From: Rana temporaria
Lineage: Eukaryota; Chordata; Amphibia; Anura; Ranidae
Direction: 5' to 3'
Assembly: GCF_905171775.1 (NCBI RefSeq)
Contig: NC_053489.1
Coordinates: 327,394,089 to 327,458,088 of the forward strand
Length of the DNA: 64,000 nucleotides
Part shown: one piece after another, positions 55,301-64,000 of the stretch
Numbering within the stretch: the first letter of the stretch is position 1
How the letters are laid out: each line of letters begins with the position of its first letter
The notes under the pieces: model-generated
The model's input: the letters and a program-made list of their open reading frames with translations, nothing else
Told to the model about the DNA's origin: nothing
Databases searched by the model: none
Made by a program: the position numbers and the translations under genes

Positions 55301-55498
55301 AAGCCCCATATACACGATCAGAATTTCCGATGGAAAAAGTCCAATGGACTTTTTCCATCGGAAATTCCGACCATGTGTATGCCCCATCGGAGAAATTCCA
55401 CCGGAAATTCAGATGAATTCCATCGGAGTTTAAATATAGAACATGTTCTATTTTACTCCAAAGGAATTCCGTAAAAGCCTGATCGTGTGTACAAGGCA
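55301..55498. mobile_element. Harbinger-like MITE, TACACACG family, short copy
   Basis: TAA at 55298-55300 and 55499-55501. Ends AAGCCCCATATACACGATC and GATCGTGTGTACAAGGCA. A near-perfect inner palindrome (AATTTCCGATGGAAAAAGTCC/GGACTTTTTCCATCGGAAATT) lies at about 55322-55368. Confidence 0.88.
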
Positions 55499-55501
55499 TA
55501 A

Positions 55502-55871
55502 GGGTAAAATAAATCAAAATGCCTAAGCCCAATTTTTTTATTTTGGCATGTGTTAGTAAAACTGTACATATCATCACAACTACTTTGTGCATCCAGTTAG
55601 ATTATATCATGTTTTTTTTTCAGGACAAATTGGGCTTTCATTTGGCAGTAAATGGTAAAGGATATCTCCTGATTTTTTTTATAATCAAAGGAAAACTGGC
55701 CTAAAATATATAAAAAAAAAAAATTAAATGTAACTGTATATTTCTTGCTACTACCACCAAAAAACAACCTGCAATAAACCCTCCTGCTTCTGACAATCGC
55801 AGTGATAACACATATGTGTATGTTATTTGTAGTTTACCTGTAGTACAGCCCAGTCCTACCTTAAACACACT
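55502..55871. other. SVEP1 intron, unassigned
   Basis: No gene or element recognised. Confidence 0.5.
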
Positions 55872-56292
55872 TAGCCGGATTTAAAAAGACTTACGCCAAC
55901 GTATCTACAGATACGCCGCGTAACTGTAAATATCTCTGTGCCGTACCCACAGAACTAGATACGCCTAAAAATAGGCTTCTTCCGACCAACGCAACTTTCC
56001 TCCGCTGGCGTATCGTGGGCGCATATTTACGCTGGACGCATCTGGCGCTCCCATTGTTTTGCTATTCAAATATGCAAATGAGGGAGATACGGCGATTCAC
56101 GAATGTACGTGCGCCCGACGCAGGCTACACGCAGTGCACGTAAGTTGTACGTCCGGCCTAAAGTTAGTACATCAAAAAGCTGGTTTAACTCAGCAAAAGA
56201 CGTGCACACGTCAGCTGGAGAGCAGCTGCAGCAGCACCGTTACGGACAAGCTGAGCAACCCCACTTGCAGGACAACACATCTGTCTGCCAAC

Positions 56293-57220
56293 ATGCCAGG
56301 GTCAGCCATGGTCATAGCACTACTACTGTGTCCACAGGCACGTAGGAGAGCACGGGAGAGGATATACCGAACGAGCATGAATGTCTTTGGCATGGGGGAA
56401 TCGGAGGTGTCGCATCTTCAGATTTAGTCCTGATGCCATCCTGGAATTAGCCTCAAGCCCTGCATGATGACATCACCAGCAAGACACAACGCGCACATGC
56501 AGTGCAGCCACTGGTCAAGGTACTGGCAACACTGCATTTCCTTGCAAGTGGATCTTTTCAGCATACAAGTGGAGTCGTGGCTGGGATCTCACAATCCACC
56601 ATGAGCAGATGTGTGCACCAGGTTATCCCCGCAATCCTCACATGCATGTCCCACCACATCATCAAACCCACCCATGAGAATCTGCGGCAGAAGGCAATGC
56701 AGGATTTCTACAGAATTGCCGAATTCCCACGCACCGTCGGGGCCATTGATTGCACACATGTGGCACTACGGCCCCCCCCTGCCACAGAGCACATATACCG
56801 CAATCGTAAGCATTGGCATTATATCAACGTACAGGTGATAGCCGATGCCCAATGCCTCATATGGCACGTCCGTGCCAAACACCCCGGGGCCAGCCACGAC
56901 AGCTACATATACCGTCAAAGCCACATCCCAATGGAATTCGAACAGAACGTGTACGGGGACAGCTGGCTGGTTGGTGAGTGACATGGGTGTCAGGCATGAC
57001 TGTCCGACCCCATGATGCAGACATCACGAGGGACACATGCACAGCTAACATCCTCCTGTCTTTTCCCTTCCAGGTGACTCTGCATATGCACTTGGGCCCC
57101 ATCTCATGACTCCAAGGTTGACCGTCTCCTCCTCAACCACCTCGAGAGGAGAGGTGTGGCCACTCCCCTCCACCGCTGGATCTTGGCTTCCCAGAGGGTC
57201 AGGCTGAGCCAGATGTTCCG
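56293..57220 (+). pseudogene. HARBI1-like Harbinger transposase, broken
   Basis: Harbinger transposases cut and paste the element with a DDE nuclease and need the Myb-like partner for nuclear entry and DNA binding. The start near 56293 encodes a basic segment (RRRARERIYRTSMNVFGM). A shift near 56425 leads into 56502-56973, with the helical region (QPLVKVLATLHFLASGSFQ) and the catalytic part. The first Asp is in GAIDCTHVAL and the second in PGASHDSYIYRQS. A plausible intron (56974-57073, G|GTGAGT to CCAG) then joins WLVG to DSAYALGPHLMTP, as in HARBI1. After that the frame loses similarity, and the region with the final catalytic Glu is missing. It is non-functional as it stands. Confidence 0.88.
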
Positions 57221-57794
57221 GGGATGGCGTGGGACGGCCACTGGCAGCAGATGGACCTGCTCCCTCCAGCACATCTGTGGATGACAAAAAGCATTCACAT
57301 GTTGGTGGACCCACACACTTGTCACATTTTCCCTTCCACCCCCTCACATGCTACACACCGTATGGGGATAAAAAGCACTTACCTGTCCTCGAGGCCTGAT
57401 CAAGGGAGTCAAAGCCCTCCAGACCCTCCAATTGCTCCCTCTCCAGACACCTGGCGATCACCTCCTCCTCTGGGGTCAACCGCACATCACATGGTGGTCC
57501 GCCCCCCGTGCCACTCTGGTGCCTTCTGATGGCGACCACTTTATCCCGGACATGCCGCCGTAAATTATTATTTTTTTTGTTAATGTCCTTGGAGGTCCGG
57601 GACTCATTGCCAAGGGCACTAACATCACTGGCGATCGTCTCCAGGATTACTTGTTTCCTGGCCCTGCTGGTATGGCGACTCTGGGCGCCATGGAGGAAGA
57701 CATCATACCTCTCTATGGCCGAGATGAGGACAGCCTTCTCTTCTGGAGAGAAATTTTTCTTCCTCCTGTCTTTCTCTGACTCCACAGCAGCCAT
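57045..57794 (-). CDS. Harbinger Myb/SANT-like DNA-binding protein, two exons
   Basis: The accessory protein of Harbinger elements binds the element ends and carries the transposase to the nucleus. Exon 1 (57794-57383) begins MAAVESEKDRRKKNFSPEEKAVLISAIERYD, a trihelix/SANT-like start with basic lead, and continues through KQVILETIASDVSALG and RTSKDINKKNNNLRRHVRDKV. The plus-strand ACCTGTCC at about 57381 is a reversed GT donor (ACAG|GTAAGT). Exon 2 (57274-57045) begins after a reversed CATCCACAG and joins in phase (T-D-V-L-E), adding a Pro/Glu-rich tail. Both exons are open, so this gene may be intact while its transposase is not. There are no TATA or expression data. The splice model is mine. 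Confidence 0.75.
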
Positions 57795-58342
57795 CGCTCA
57801 GCAAAAGTACCTTGCTTCAGGGGGGGGAAAAAGCAGGATGTACTTTTGCGCCGGACGGGCGTATGGCTGGGCGTATTTATGCGTTCGGCGTAAGCCGGTG
57901 GGCCAGCATATCCCAGAAAGTTGCGCCGGCGTAGTTGTGAGCATGCGCCCAGGGGAGCGATCATACGTCCACGTCACTGCGCATGCTCCGTTCATGATAC
58001 ACCGGGCGTAAGCCACTGCTCCACGCTCGGACCATCATTAGCATAAGGTCACACCCACTTACACTTACGCCTTCAAATTTACGTTACGCTGGCGCAACGT
58101 TGGGAGCAAGTGCTTTGTGAATACTTTGCTTGCCTCTCTGTTTTACGTTGGCGTAGCGCATTTGAGCTGTGCTACGCCGGCATAAATATGCGCCGATCTA
58201 CGTGAATCTGGGCCACTGACACTAACTGACAATGATACTAATTTAAAGAAAACCACAAATCCTGTCCAAAAAATACTGACCTTTGACTCTGACTCTGACC
58301 GTTGACTGACCCTGACCTTGACCCAAACGCTATCCCTGGCAC

Positions 58343-59405
58343 CAGGGCTGGACTGGGACAAAAATTTGGCCCTGGACTTCATCCAGACCGGCCCACTTTA
58401 ATTCAATAAAATGCTGCCCCCACCCCCCCGAAAAATCACGCCCACCAAAAGGCCCCTACATCCATTATTGTATATCATGAGAGGGTGAGAGAGAGGGGAT
58501 TGATAGCGAGAGAGAGGGAGGGTTGAGGGAAGTGAGTGTAAGAAAAAGAGAGTGAGTGTAAAAGAGAGGGGGTGAGTGTAGGACCCCTTTCACACTGAAG
58601 CGTTTTTTAGACACTTTTGGGCTAAAAATTGTGCCTGTAATGCGACTGAAAAACACCTCCGCTGCAGTCCCAGTGTGAAAGCCTGAGTGCTTTCACACTG
58701 GGGCGCTGCCAGGGCGTTAAAAAAAGTCCTCCAAGCAGCATCTTGGCGGTGGAGGAGCGGTGTACAAACTGCTCCTGCCCATTGAAATTAATGGCCACCG
58801 CAGCTGAAGCGCCTGCAAAGCACTTCGGCAGCAGCGCTACATGGGCACATTTAAAGAGAAGAGGAAGCTGAGAAACAGAGGGGGGAGCTAAGAGACAGAG
58901 GGGGGAAGCTGAGAGACAGAGGGGGGGAGCTGAGAGACAGAGGGGGGGAGCTGAGAGACAGAGGGGGGTCTGAGAGATAAAGGGGGCTGAGAGACAGAGG
59001 AGGGGGCGACTGAGAGACAGAGGGGGGACTGAGAGACAGAGGGGGGGGACTGAGAGACAGAGGGGGGGACTGAGAGTCAGAGGGGGGGAGCTGAGAGACA
59101 GAGGGGGGAGCTGAGAGACAGAGGGGGGAGCTGAGAGACAGAGGGGGGGAGCTGAGAGACAGAGGGGGGAGATGAGAGACAGAGGGGGGTCTGAGAGATA
59201 GAGGGGGCTGAGAGACAGAGGAGGGGGCTAAAAGAGGGGGGACTGAGAGACATGGGGACTGAGAGACAGAGGGGGGGGCTGAGAGACAGAGGGGGGGGAC
59301 TAAGAAACAGGGGGGTCTAAGAGAGTCTCCATTTTAAAAAACGGCCCACTGAGCCATCGGCCCACCGGGAAACTCCCTGTAGTCCCTATGGCCAGTCCAT
59401 CTCTG
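58343..59405 (-). mobile_element. Non-autonomous hAT element, copy 2, opposite orientation
   Basis: Exact eight-base duplication CCTGGCAC (58335-58342 and 59406-59413). Ends CAGGGCTGGACTGGG and CCAGTCCATCTCTG. It has the same internal blocks as 21472-22487 but reversed, including a nested region (GGCGGTGGAGGAGCGG, CATGGGC) and the minisatellite. Confidence 0.93.
58860..59330. repeat. Minisatellite CTGAGAGACAGAGGGGGGAG inside hAT copy 2
   Basis: About 20 units of roughly 20-24 bases. It is the reverse complement of the array in hAT copy 1, with variable G-run length and some units lacking AGCTG. Confidence 0.95.
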
Positions 59406-59413
59406 CCTGGCAC

Positions 59414-59483
59414 TGACCTAGATTAAGATATTTTTTTTTTAATTTAAAAATGTTTTCCTTCTCTTTTATTTTTCATACACATT
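59414..59483. other. Intron spacer
   Basis: Short unassigned stretch between two elements. Confidence 0.6.
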
Positions 59484-59998
59484 GGCCCAGATTCACAAAG
59501 CACTTACGCCGACGTATATGCGGTTTGCGTAAGTCGTACATCCGGCGTAAAGTTATTCCCCATATAGGAGGCGCAACCCATGCAAAGGTATGGACCAGGG
59601 AACACAAGCCGTCGTATCTTATGTCGTTTACGTTGTACGTGAATATGACTAGGCGTAGGTTACGTTCACGTCGTAGGCAGTGATCCGTCGTATCTTAGGG
59701 AGTAGTTCCGATGTGATTCTGAGCATGCGCAGTAGGATGCGTCCACAGGATGGCGCATGCGCCGTTCGTTATTCGTATCTTTATGGCGCTTGGCCCATCA
59801 TTTGCATGGGGTCACGCCTCATTTGCATAGCTCATGCCCACTTCCACTTACGACGACTTACGCCTAGGAAACCCAGTGCAGATTTGGCAGCACTGGCTTT
59901 GTGAATCCAGTGATTGCCTCTCTGCGCTACGTCGGCGTAGTGTATATGAGATACACTACGGCGGCATAAATATGCGCCGATGTATGTGAATCCAGGCC
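59484..59998. mobile_element. Harbinger-type MITE, AGATTCAC family, copy 6
   Basis: Ends GGCCCAGATTCACAAAGC and ATGTGAATCCAGGCC. The interior has ACGTCG/CGACGT and CTGAGCATGCGCAGTA blocks shared with copies 1, 2 and 4. Flanking bases ATT/ATA are an imperfect match. Confidence 0.88.
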
Positions 59999-60244
59999 AT
60001 ACTTTTTGTTCTATGTTTGCAAGGACAGAGAGTGATAAAATGTATCTCTATCATCCTTTCTCAGACACAGAAAACACGGGAACAGGCTTCACAGTGACTG
60101 ATCACTGTGATGGCCAAACAGAGGTTCAAGGTCCCAGGGCTTGGGGCTCTCGTGAGACCCCGATCACAAATATGCGGCCCCACGGGGAAAAAATTTGTCA
60201 AGTCCAATGGGGCCGCATATTTGCATAGCGTTGGCATGAAGGGG

Positions 60245-61643
60245 TGTCATGGTTATGCAGTAATGTTTGTCTGTCAGCTTACCTCCTACATATGTCCTGC
60301 TTTAGAGGCCAGCCACTCTCACCTGGCTGTTTAAGTAATCTCTCCTCTAATCATGGCCCCACCCCAGGCCCTATCAGGGAACACTATATTAACCTGTGCA
60401 CTGCAAGCCAGCCGTGCTGATCAACATTGTTTGTTAAGCTATTGTGTGTTTGGGTTCCTGCTTGCCTTGTGCTACGTCTGTGTCTGGTTTACCGATCTTG
60501 GCTTGTTCTCTACTATCACTGTCTGCTTGTTTCCTTGACCTTTGGCGTATCCTATGTTTATCCTTGTCTGCTAGTCGCCCCGACCCTTGGCTTATCCCCT
60601 CACTATCTCCTGTATCCTGAGCTGCTGCTTCCCCCTATCTCTATATACAAGTAAAATGCGCAAAGGATCCAAAACAACACATATCTCATAAGTAAAATAA
60701 TAAAGGTTGTACAAATATATGTACAGTACAGTGGAGAACAGAAAGGGGGGGGGGGGTTGGGGGAGAGAGTCCAAGCTCTGGGGATATGTAAGAAAGTCCA
60801 GAGGACGGAGTGAGGTGGTATGTCAGGGGTTTAAATATACATTCTCAGGGCTGCCATCGAGGGGGAACAGAAACTGTGTTCCACATCTGTAGGAAAACAA
60901 CAAGGGAGAGGCGCCTCTGGGCGTAGATCTTTAAAAAGCAATTTAATACAAAGATTTTATACAGGCAACTCACATTTAGCGAGGTTTAAAACAGGCGTTG
61001 AGTAAAATTCCCAATGGTGGAAGTGATTCTCAGGTCAGTCAGTCCTTTCTGGTCATCTTTCCTCGCCTGTCAAGACCAACTGCGCTCCAGGCCTCGCTCT
61101 AATGTTCCTCCACCGAGGCTGGCTTTTTTCCATCCTAACAGCGGTGTGTGACGGCTTTCAGCAGCTCAGCGCCCCAGCAGGAACCAGAAAGGACTGACCG
61201 ACCTGAGGATCACTTCCACCATTGGGAATTTTACTCAACGCCTGTTTTAAACCTCGCTAAATGTGAGTTGCCTGTATAAAATCTTTGTATTAAATTGCTT
61301 TTTAAACATCTACACCTGGAGGCGCCTCTCCCTTGTTGTTCCCCTATCTCTATAGCCTACTGTGAGCGTGAGCTGGTGGACTCTGGGGGCCGCGACCTGG
61401 ATCCAGTTGCAGCCCAGTCCATCCTCACCACTAGAGGCTCTGGTGAACACCTGCTGGATCTTAGACTCCATTCCCTGGGGAATCTTAGGCTCTAGCTCCC
61501 TGTGGGATCCCTGTTAGTGGACCTGCCTTCCTTAACCACCCCGAGTTCCATCCGCAGCAGTCAGCCATAGGGTTCACTATCATAGCGGTGCACTCCTGAC
61601 CCCAATGGTGTGCATCTGTCATCTGGCCTCAGGTGACCTGACA
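60245..61643. mobile_element. Solo-LTR-like element split by a later insertion
   Basis: Begins TGTCATGG and ends CCTGACA (TG...CA, inverted TGTCA/TGACA) with AGGGG on both sides (60240-60244 and 61644-61648). Without the inserted 60646-61340 piece it is about 700 bases. This is the layout of a solo LTR with a 5-base duplication. No primer-binding site, gag or pol is visible. The parent family is not identified. Confidence 0.72.
60646..61340. mobile_element. Insertion with 14-base target duplication and long foldback
   Basis: CCCCTATCTCTATA occurs at 60632-60645 and 61341-61354. Inside, 60896-61050 (ACAACAAGGGAGAGGCGCC...GGTCAGTCAGTCCTTTCTGG) is repeated in reverse at about 61185-61338. The arms are roughly 150 bases and the loop about 130. 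The 14-base duplication resembles target-primed reverse transcription more than a DNA transposon. Confidence 0.85.
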
Positions 61644-61648
61644 AGGGG

Positions 61649-61738
61649 GTTAAAGTAGAAGTTGATGATTTAGAATGATCAATTTGCAGATTTAATTATT
61701 TGGCACCATCATCCCTTTATAAGAAAAGACAGAAAAAT
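61649..61738. other. Intron spacer
   Basis: Unassigned. Confidence 0.5.
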
Positions 61739-63612
61739 GACCCTATTGGGGAATATGGGACTTTTAAGGTGCTGCTTACTAGTGAAACTATATCACAACT
61801 GTTATTGTATAAAACAATTTTTATTATTATTACAAATAAAAGCAAAGAGAAAATGTATACAGTACTGTTGTATCTAGAGAAAGAAGTACATTTCCTCTAT
61901 ACAATATTTCCACACTTATGTTCTACATGTTTCGCCCTGCGGCTTCCTCAGGAACATGCGTGGATATTCTTCTCTAGAAATGTAAATAAAGTTAAAATTT
62001 TGTATTAAATACTTTCAAAGAAACATAAAGATTCATTTTGATATATACATACATATATGGCTGCACCTGGATGATTGCAGAGACCTTCAAGTAAATGGCT
62101 CTGAATCCAAATTTGGAATATGCATCGCCTTTTCTGTGTATGATGATGTCAGAGCAGCTTATCAAGCACAGAGATTGTTCCATTCCACTCACATCCAAAC
62201 CAGCTGGATTAACCACAGGAGTATTATTATTTATACTGTATAACCTTTTTTTAAATTTCTAATTACCTATGAACAGTAAATGGGTCAGTATGACATATTG
62301 GGGGTTATTTACAAAAGGCAAATCCACTTTGCACTTGTAGTTTGCACTTGTAGTGCAAAGTGCACTTGAAATTGCACTGAAAGTGCACTTGGAAGTGCAG
62401 TCACTGTAGATCTGAGGGGGATATACAAGGAAAATAAAAAAACAGCATTTTAGCTTGCACATGATTGGATGATAAAATCAGCAGAGCTTCCCCTCATTTC
62501 AGATCTTCCCCTCAGATTTACAGCGACTACACTTCCAAGTGCACTTTCAGTGCAATTTTAAGTGCACTTTGCACTTGTAGTTTGCACTTGCAGTGCAAAG
62601 TGGATTTGCCTTTCATAAATAACCCCCATTGTGTGTCAATACATGTCTCTATGTACATTGAACTTATATGCTTTAAATCTTTACTACAAAATGAAAATAA
62701 TGCTTACATGAAGACTTTTACTCAGTTTGTGGACTAGGAGCCTGTATTGTCCTAAACATGGGCAGCTGCAGACGTTTGTGTTATATCCAATATGTCGGCA
62801 TTTAAATTTACTGTTCTGACCAAAAATAAAAAATTAAAATTATAAAGAGAAAATGTAATTTCCACTAAAAAGTGAACTACAGCAAATTATTCACAGTTAT
62901 GGGAAAATAATTGTAGTTACCTCCTTATCAATATGTGTCATTAGTTCCATATATCTTAAGGCTTTAAGGTGGTAGCGATGCCATTATGGGTGATGAGTTC
63001 TATAATTAGACAAACATTAGGTCAAAGAGGTTGTTATCGCCCAAAATATTGACCGATCATTTCATGTAGGTGTCAATAAGGTTTCTATGTGAGCAAAAAT
63101 GTGTACCTTTCTTCAGCTGTGTGGACGGTATGACTCCTAGAAGACCCCACAGTGTGTGTACCATCACTCACTTGCGTCATGAACGGCGCCGCGTGTGACG
63201 TCATGCCGCTCTGACGCAAAACGAATGTAAATAGGTGGCGTGGTATGAAGAGGAGGAAACACCTCCTCCACAGGCTGACCTGGACCCGCACAACACTGGG
63301 GACTCTGGGGGGCGCCCCCCCACGCACGAGCACGTCTGGATCACCATGGCAACAATGTTTGGCACATTGGTGCCTCCCAGAGGGGGGAGGCGTGGTTGCT
63401 CTATGGCATACCCGCCCCCAACATGAACGGTGCCTGCACTCCCGGACCCACAAAGCAAACCTGTCTCCACAGGAATTTACTGCTAGGGGATCACGTTGTT
63501 GTGGCCCTTTTATAGGTGTAATAATAATATTTTTTTTTATACCATAACAGTTCTTATATATAGTTTCACTAGTAAGCAGCACCTTAAAAGTCCCATATTC
63601 CCCAATAGGGTC
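61739..63612. mobile_element. 1.9 kb element bounded by about 100-base inverted repeats
   Basis: GACCCTATTGGGGAATATGG at 61739 is the start of an arm repeated in reverse at 63515-63612 (ending CCATATTCCCCAATAGGGTC), including GTGCTGCTTACTAGTGAAAC. It contains a GC-rich block (63150-63480) and a nested MITE (62300-62627). No transposase frame was recognised and the family is unknown. The flanks show no clear duplication. Confidence 0.7.
62300..62627. mobile_element. Palindromic MITE, GGGGGTTATTTAC ends
   Basis: ATT on both flanks (62297-62299 and 62628-62630). Arms GGGGGTTATTTACAAAAGGC and CCTTTCATAAATAACCCCC, then repeated TTGCACTTGTAG/AAGTGCACTT motifs in both halves. The left two-thirds of each arm pair almost completely. 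Confidence 0.9.
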
Positions 63613-63626
63613 CTTTTTTGGGTTAA

Positions 63627-64000
63627 AGTAGAAGTTCACCCTAAAACTAAAATCTGTAAATCTACTGGCATCCACAATCTAAGAATAACCTATCTAGCCC
63701 TGTAAAGAAGAAATCGATATACAAACTTTTTCTGAAGCTGCTCCGGTTTGGTCCCACGCTGAGCTGTCAGCGGCGGCTACTCTGTGGAGATGGGTGCAGA
63801 GGAGGCAGCCGACAATGGAAGCCCCATAATAACTCTATTGGTGATGTCACTTCCCATGCTCTTTACAGCTGTTGTTGACTATCTCCTGCACAGAGCTTCC
63901 GCCACTGGAGACCTGACCTGATCGGCTTCAGAAAAGGTATGTATAGCTCCTTTCTCTATCTGCAACGTAGAGAGCGTCCTGGCTCTCCTGTAGTCCAAGG
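63627..64000. mobile_element. TTAA element, partial at window end
   Basis: After TTAA (63623-63626) the start AGTAGAAGTTCACCC resembles the left end of the foldback at 17518. The right end lies outside the window. Confidence 0.6.

Larger units (their letters stand above)
55872..58214 (+). mobile_element. Harbinger transposon carrying transposase and Myb-like genes
   Basis: The right end GTGAATCTGGGCC is identical to the ends of the AGATTCAC-family MITEs, and the left end TAGCCGGATTTAAAAAGACTTACGCC is a diverged version. ACT flanks both sides (55869-55871 and 58215-58217). It carries the two-gene layout typical of PIF/Harbinger: a DDE transposase on one strand and a Myb/SANT-like protein on the other, converging. 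Both long ends contain complementary TACGCC-type blocks. Confidence 0.9.

Noticed and set aside
56059..56427. Plus-strand frame at the left of the Harbinger element treated as a separate gene.
   Set aside because: Only its end (from about 56293) matches the Harbinger transposase N-terminus, and the earlier part is the element's terminal region. It was merged into the transposase pseudogene.
251..59998. Regularly recurring short repeats considered as a CRISPR-like array.
   Set aside because: Spacing is irregular, units are transposon termini with target duplications, and the genome is eukaryotic.

Overview
This is a piece of vertebrate nuclear genome, most likely from a frog with a large, repeat-rich genome. 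The evidence is one split gene with canonical GT-AG introns, introns of up to about 13 kb, and a dense mixture of Tc1, Harbinger, hAT and TTAA-flanked DNA transposons of the kind common in amphibians. The species assignment is inference. A ranid-type frog fits best, but no marker in the window proves it.

The only host gene I can support is SVEP1 (polydom), a giant secreted extracellular-matrix protein, on the + strand. Eight coding exons are visible: 2160-2351, 3116-3283, 5292-5964, 13886-16656, 27814-28030, 30052-30207, 40355-40418 and 53318-53494. All exon phases agree, and the joined frame (4418 coding bases) has no stop. They encode the end of one complement-control-protein (CCP/sushi) module followed by 24 complete modules. 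The giant 2771-base exon alone holds 14 complete modules. One module carries the long insert that marks CCP21 of SVEP1, the integrin alpha9beta1-binding module, so the window probably spans CCP8 to CCP32. The upstream VWA, EGF and pentraxin parts and the last CCP and EGF modules lie outside the window.

The introns hold the rest. (1) A Harbinger family with AGATTCAC-type ends is present as one element with broken transposase and Myb-like genes (55872-58214) and six small relatives. (2) A second Harbinger-like MITE family with TACACACG ends has nine copies, six with matching TTA or TAA flanks. (3) Several Tc1/mariner relics are present, some interrupted or internally deleted. (4) A minus-strand L1/Tx1-like LINE (18613-24017) keeps ORF1 and the endonuclease but no reverse transcriptase, and is broken by a Harbinger MITE and a hAT element. 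(5) Two non-autonomous hAT elements have exact 8-base target duplications and internal minisatellites in opposite orientation. (6) There are many TTAA-flanked elements, some of them near-complete foldbacks. (7) A 1.4 kb LTR-like element with a 5-base duplication is itself split by a foldback insertion. (8) Several minisatellites and one 200-base assembly gap (31786-31985) are present.

The insertions can be ordered by nesting: TTAA elements lie inside Tc1 copies, a Harbinger MITE lies inside L1 ORF2, and hAT lies between the L1 ORFs. No bacterial-type operon, CRISPR array, rRNA or tRNA gene was seen.
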